Source of the DNA: Apostichopus parvimensis
Taxonomy: Eukaryota > Echinodermata > Holothuroidea > Aspidochirotida > Stichopodidae
Direction of reading: 5' to 3'
DNA length: 41,135 nt
Assembly: GCA_000934455.1 (NCBI GenBank)
Contig: KN892109.1
Coordinates: 28,452 to 69,586, forward strand
Shown here: one piece after another, positions 37,501-41,135 of the stretch
Layout of the letters: each line of letters starts with the position of its first letter
Numbering within the stretch: position 1 is the first letter of the stretch
Notes under the pieces: model-generated
Told to the model about the DNA's origin: nothing
The model's input: only the letters and a program-made list of their open reading frames with translations
The model's database searches: none
Translations under genes and position numbers: made by a program

Positions 37501-39974
37501 TGAAGATTTGGAAATCGGTGAAGGATGGAAAGAAGGTGAGATCAAGCAGAGTGGAGGAGAGAGAACTGAGGCCAGCACCATGGAGGACAAACAACAGCGA
37601 GGAGGTGTAAGGGATGTGTCTGATGGTGTGTTGGAGAGAAAAGATGAGGTGAGAGAATGTAAGGAAACAGATATGTCAACGGCAGATTCCAAAGCAGGAG
37701 AAACGAGTGCCATGTATTCAGCAGATATGGCGGTTGATACTGGTGAGAAGTGTATTAGTGAACCAACTCCAGGTAGGATTAGTAAACGTCCAGGTAGGAT
37801 TAGTGAAGCTGCAGGTAGGATAAGTGAACCTCCATGTGTAGATGGTACGGCACTGGAAACATTTAGCAGAGGTACAGTGGACGATGGACCCAAGGAAACT
37901 TGGGAGGGTCATCAAAAAGGGGAGCAAAAAGTCACCGCAAGGACGGATCTTGCCAGAACAGCTGTCCAGGAACAGTCGTGTAAGGTTGTCCTTCATGACA
38001 TCCAGTTACAACCAGGATTGGCTGAATCTGCTGAGGTTTCTGCAGAAGAAGGAGAGAAGATGCCTGTCAGAGATGAGAGAGCTGTTACAGTAGGAGTAGT
38101 AGGAGGATCTGACGGCAAAGTTAGCTGGGTGGAAGAGTTAGAGGAGGGTATCGTCGAGGTCCACGGCGAGGTGGTAGACGAGGAGGAGGTGGAGGATGAC
38201 AATCCTCCGACACCCACGCAGGATGAACTTGTAGATGCAGGAGAGGAAGAGGAGGAGCTCATGGTGGGGACCACAGAGGAGTTCCAGGAAGAAGGAGAGA
38301 TGGGGGACCATGCCAGTTTGGTTGCTCGTGGCGTGATCGGTGATTATCAAGAAAGGGGCACCACTGAATCAATAATAACGACGACAGCAGAGGAAAGAAG
38401 ACCAACATCTGAGATCGATCAAGGTTTGTAAATCAAAACAAAAAAGCTTTGTATTTATCTCTAAATAGGTCAGTGTAGGTGTCAGTGTGCAGGATGACAA
38501 AGAAACCTATTTTGTAAAGCATTGAGTTGTTTGTTTGAGTTGCCAGTTGCAATTTGTCTTTGTTTAGTAGTCTTTGAGTGAAGAAAAGAAAGGTTTTACA
38601 TCTTTTAAATGTTTCAAAGTTTGAGTCACCATGGAGTTGTTGATATTAGATCATGAATGTTTTGTTTTAAATTTCTGCAAACTGTCCAGATATATTCTGC
38701 CTCACGGAGGCAAACTACAAATAATTCCCATAAATGAGTCAAGGATGGATTGATCAGTTATGATATAAATTAAATAAAAGTTAACGAAACCAGTTTAAAT
38801 TGCTGTCTAATTGCATAGCATGATGTTGATATCAAAATAGACTAGTACCTAGATACTCAGCATGAAAAGAAACCGACTTGATATGTCTGTTAAGGAATCA
38901 ATGTAAGTAAGATTGTAACGGCACTAGACCTACAGTTCTCACTCCTGTAGTGTGTGTGTATTTATCAACTTGATGATGGAAAGTTGCCATTTTCGATAGA
39001 TCCAAAATCACAGTTGAGGCTATTTGACAAGCTTATTTAATCACTCTAAATGAAAAGGAAGAACTCATAGTACTAAAGGAGGCAGTTGCTCTCAGTAGTT
39101 TGAGTGAATCTGTAAGAGAGGGGGAAGGGGTTGAGGGGAGGGTGGGGGGATGTGTGGATTACAGTCATGGAATGCAACTAGTTTGGCTGAGGTAAGATAT
39201 ACTTTGTTAAGATACACTATCCTCCATCGATTGAACAATCGTTAATCGTCCTTCAGTGTTATCGTGGACAAGATAGACATTTTCCTTTTGAAGTCTAAGC
39301 ACCCTTGATAAACAGTTGCTGCAGTGATTCTGTTAATGTTTTACTTTCTGTCTTCAGGTGGAGCAGGTCAGGAGACCACCTCGGTGACCGATCAAGCTGA
39401 CAGCGTTCCTGCCAGTGAGGTCACAGTCGGCAGAAGGTCAAGAAGGTCAGTCTCCGATAGGCACAGTAAGGATGAAGATTTTGTTTATTTTGGAATAAGG
39501 AGAAAGTCACGCCAGAAGTCGCAATCTCCGACGCCATCTCTCCAATCGAACGAAAGCGAATCCAGCCACACTTCCAGTCGCAGCTCGCGGTCGTCCCGTC
39601 GAAATTCTGGTCGTTCGGCCGACACAGAGGAGAAAAAGTTAGAGGTCACAGCCATCAGGAAGAGACACGCAAGCCAAGAGTTGCCTTCCACTTCGGTCGG
39701 CGAGGATAGACCCCGACGGTCGCGTCGGGGTTCCCCTCCAAATCGATATTCCCCTAGCGAATCTGCCACTCAGAGGTTACCCAAACGGAGAAAGTCTCCT
39801 TCCCCCACGCCTCAGTCGCAGCATGAGGTACCTTCCAGAAGGACCTCGAAACGTGAACATTACACGAGACATTCGACCTCATCAAACAGGGACTCTGATT
39901 TCATTTACGACATGCCAAAAAGACGATCGGACCGAAATTCAATAGAGGAAAGACCACCCAAAAGGAAGAGGTGA
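28528..39974 (+). CDS. BOD1L1: Biorientation of chromosomes in cell division 1-like protein (BOD1L1-like)
   Basis: Coding exons: 28528-28647, 29584-29708, 30891-31276, 31860-32948, 33821-33942, 34324-34432, 36543-38423 and 39358-39974 (TGA). All introns are GT-AG and phases join; 4449 nt, 1482 residues, about half the length of human BOD1L1. Residues 10-120 form the BOD1/Shg1 (COMPASS-Shg1) domain: LKSQGIFDQFRRDCLADVDT, KPAYQNLRQRVESYVSNFLS, MNKNQLRDRLRRQINQSDML and VDRIIEQVVEPKMQHVFRPQ. It is followed by a polyproline stretch (about 145-205), a Ser/Lys/Glu-rich exon 4 ending in an acidic Ser run, a basic coiled segment (exons 5-6, KKRAAVAKEERVRRRQ), a very acidic exon 7, and a basic Ser/Arg-rich C-terminus (exon 8). 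In vertebrates, BOD1 family members inhibit PP2A-B56 at kinetochores, and BOD1L1 protects stalled replication forks and associates with SET1 complexes. The N-domain match is strong; function of the divergent tail is inferred. Confidence 0.93.
29950..30268. mobile_element. Foldback MITE-like element (about 319 bp) in BOD1L1-like intron 2
   Basis: The left end (ccaattatagcacgctatag, continuing through gattacgtaatcgacctgcc) is the inverted copy of the right end (ggcaggtcgattatgtaatc, continuing to gatagcgtgccatagttgg). The terminal arms are about 55 bp with few mismatches. The inner parts also pair: ccctttgtgtaaacactgttt (30064-30084) against the region at 30121-30146 that reads cagcgttcacacaaagaccc. 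The whole element therefore folds into one imperfect hairpin with a small central loop (about 30090-30115). It has no coding capacity. Full-length inverted symmetry is typical of non-autonomous DNA elements. The target-site duplication is not clear by eye. Confidence 0.8.
33603..33632 (+). repeat. CA dinucleotide microsatellite
   Basis: An interrupted (CA)n run in intron 4 of the BOD1L1-like gene; likely length-polymorphic. Confidence 0.9.
34433..36542 (+). other. BOD1L1-like intron 6, repeat-bearing
   Basis: A 2.1-kb intron without supported coding sequence. It contains GT-rich sequence near 34768-34792, the AGGTCA triplet at 34908-34933, and a purine-rich stretch from about 35955 to 36118 that includes a G-rich tract at 36077-36100. 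Confidence 0.6.
34908..34933 (+). promoter_or_regulatory. Three AGGTCA half-sites at 4-bp spacing (DR4-like)
   Basis: AGGTCA-tttg-AGGTCA-gcac-AGGTCA: three identical nuclear-receptor half-sites as two overlapping direct repeats with 4-bp spacers, preceded by tcaa. DR4 is the classic spacing for thyroid- and LXR-type receptors. It may instead be part of a dispersed repeat, since related words (caaaggttgtttaaggtta) occur about 130 bp on. Confidence 0.35.
37748..37831 (+). repeat. Coding 21-bp tandem repeat in BOD1L1-like exon 7
   Basis: Four in-frame units encode KCISEPT, PGRISKR, PGRISEA and AGRISEP. The last three share ccaggtaggattagt almost exactly, and the first is degenerate. This points to recent slippage or unequal exchange in the acidic, poorly conserved part of the protein, and the copy number may vary between individuals. 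Confidence 0.8.
39120..39150 (+). repeat. G-rich purine tract in BOD1L1-like intron 7
   Basis: Six G runs of three to six bases on the sense strand, about 210 bp before the exon 8 acceptor; quadruplex potential. Confidence 0.45.
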
Positions 39975-40073
39975 AAAAAGTACCGCAATGTTTGCTACCA
40001 TTTCCTTCTTGGGAGCATTTTGTTGTTCTTTTCTAAATGATACAGAACTTCACAGATTTGCCAGAGTGGACAA

Positions 40074-40142
40074 GAGCAGAGAGTAGAGGACGAGTAGAGC
40101 AGAGAGATGAAGACGAGAGTAGAGGACGAGAGTAGAGAGATT
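40074..40142 (+). repeat. GAGTAGAGGAC imperfect tandem repeat
   Basis: Repeated words agagtagagga, cgagtagagcagagag and cgagagtagaggacgagagtagag just after the last coding exon, in the presumed 3' UTR. Confidence 0.75.
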
Positions 40143-40521
40143 AGAAGATGTACAGATGCCAAAGGCATTATGGTATTCTATGGAAGACTTTTTCATGACA
40201 TTTTCTGTTTTTGTTTGTGTTTTTTTTTTTGGTTTGTAGATTTTTGGTACCTGAAATGCTTGATCTTGTCACATTTATTCAGAAGGTATGTATGGATATC
40301 ATTATGTGAATTAAGGGAAAAGTGTGGGGTGAGGAATGTCTGTTGCTGACTTATATCCAAAAGTATTGTGGTTAATATGCAAGTTTCTTTATTGTTTTTA
40401 AGTCATGGACAAAAGTGGTGAAGTATTATGGCCAGTGTTATCGAGTATGCATTTGGTAGCAGAAGAACTCTAGTGTAGACGTTACTTTTTTAGCAAGGAG
40501 AGATTGGTAAGAGAGGTTGGT

Positions 40522-40527
40522 AATAAA
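40522..40527 (+). terminator. Candidate poly(A) signal of the BOD1L1-like gene
   Basis: AATAAA within ggtaataaaataagtg, the first canonical hexamer after the stop codon that I found. Confidence 0.45.
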
Positions 40528-40978
40528 ATAAGTGAAACTGTGTTTTGATGCAATTCTGATCTGTAACAGTAGTTAACTTTCCCTTTAATCATAGGTTACT
40601 TCCATCTTGTTCTAGCCAGCTTCTGTAAACAGTAGACTTACATTTACTGATGTCATAGATCGCAAAATTCTTCAATTCTTCAAAAGAAGAGCCCCTCTCG
40701 TAGCCCCAACCCCCCAACCCATCACTTCATTTGGATTTAGACTTTCATTTGCATTTTCTTCCCTTTTTTTTACATCAAATTAGATATGCATAAAGGATTA
40801 CGTTTTTGTTTTTATTGTGGAATGTCACCTTGACGCTAAAATAAGATGGCTGGTTTCTTATCACTTTGAATACAATTGCCTTGGAAAACGTTAATTCAGA
40901 ACATTTTCCAAAAATGTGTGGTTCCCATAAATGCAGTGTTCCAGTGGAGTTTGCTGTTTGCCACTGCACATCACTGAA

Positions 40979-41103
40979 ACAGTGTCTCTGCAATGATGAG
41001 GGGGCACCTTACATTCAAAAGTCACTATGTTGTGGCAAATGTGCTTGACCACAGCACATAACTTGTACCTTCTGTATGTGTATACAGTGTCTCTGCAATG
41101 ATG
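40979..41103 (+). repeat. Direct repeat pair ACAGTGTCTCTGCAATGATG
   Basis: The same 20-base word at 40979-40998 and 41084-41103, spaced by 105 bp, near the right edge. It may be the start of a tandem or dispersed repeat array that continues beyond the window. Confidence 0.75.
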
Positions 41104-41135
41104 TCCTCCACTCGCCCCTTCCATCCCTCCCATGT

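Larger units (their letters stand above)
39975..40778 (+). other. 3' UTR of the BOD1L1-like gene with candidate poly(A) signal
   Basis: Follows the TGA at 39972-39974. It contains a GA-rich low-complexity repeat at 40074-40142 and one canonical AATAAA at 40522-40527, about 550 bp after the stop. No further coding sequence is visible. Confidence 0.55.

Noticed and set aside
37318-37893. 191-codon minus-strand frame inside BOD1L1-like exon 7
   Set aside because: Antisense shadow of the acidic exon. It has no independent promoter, splice sites or domain.
1-41135. CRISPR arrays, operons or phage-like modules
   Set aside because: The window is spliced eukaryotic DNA. No regularly spaced repeat arrays or bacterial gene order occur.

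Overview
This is a eukaryotic nuclear genomic window of about 36-38% GC by eye. It has spliced genes with GT-AG introns, one intron-less Pol III tRNA gene and one 50-N assembly gap. The two well-recognised proteins have clear animal orthologues and a marine invertebrate deuterostome (echinoderm-like) source fits, but the organism is an inference from base composition and protein flavour only.

Layout. (1) About 1.2-7.5 kb, minus strand: the 5' part of a gene encoding a secreted/membrane protein. Four phase-0 exons are visible: a signal-peptide exon, two lumenal exons and the first membrane span. The gene continues beyond, or is not readable past, the left edge. It is tentatively a GOLD-domain seven-transmembrane (GOST/TMEM87-GPR107-like) protein. 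Its large first intron holds several inverted-repeat elements, including a cluster of ATGGCGG motifs. (2) About 7.5-11.7 kb: intergenic or upstream DNA with repeat fragments, a hairpin and one speculative two-exon 57-residue ORF. (3) 11.71-24.45 kb, plus strand: a complete CFAP58 (CCDC147) gene with 17 coding exons and 881 predicted residues. It is an axonemal coiled-coil protein of cilia and sperm flagella. The end of exon 13 through exon 14 and beyond (811 bp) is present twice, flanking the 50-N gap. This is almost certainly an unmerged contig overlap, not a biological duplication. (4) 24.5-28.5 kb: 3' UTR, intergenic DNA and a minus-strand tRNA-Lys(CTT) with its T-run terminator. (5) 28.53-39.97 kb, plus strand: a complete BOD1L1-like gene with 8 coding exons and 1482 predicted residues. 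It has an N-terminal BOD1/Shg1 domain followed by a proline-rich stretch and a long charged, low-complexity tail. A roughly 320-bp foldback MITE sits in its intron 2. (6) 40-41.1 kb: 3' UTR and flank.

The three protein genes belong to unrelated processes (membrane/Golgi, cilium, chromatin/genome stability), and nothing in the sequence suggests they work as a unit. I found no convincing new multi-gene system. The observations most worth checking are the assembly duplication, the intronic foldback element, the ATGGCGG cluster in the first intron of the left gene, and the unexplained open frames upstream of CFAP58.
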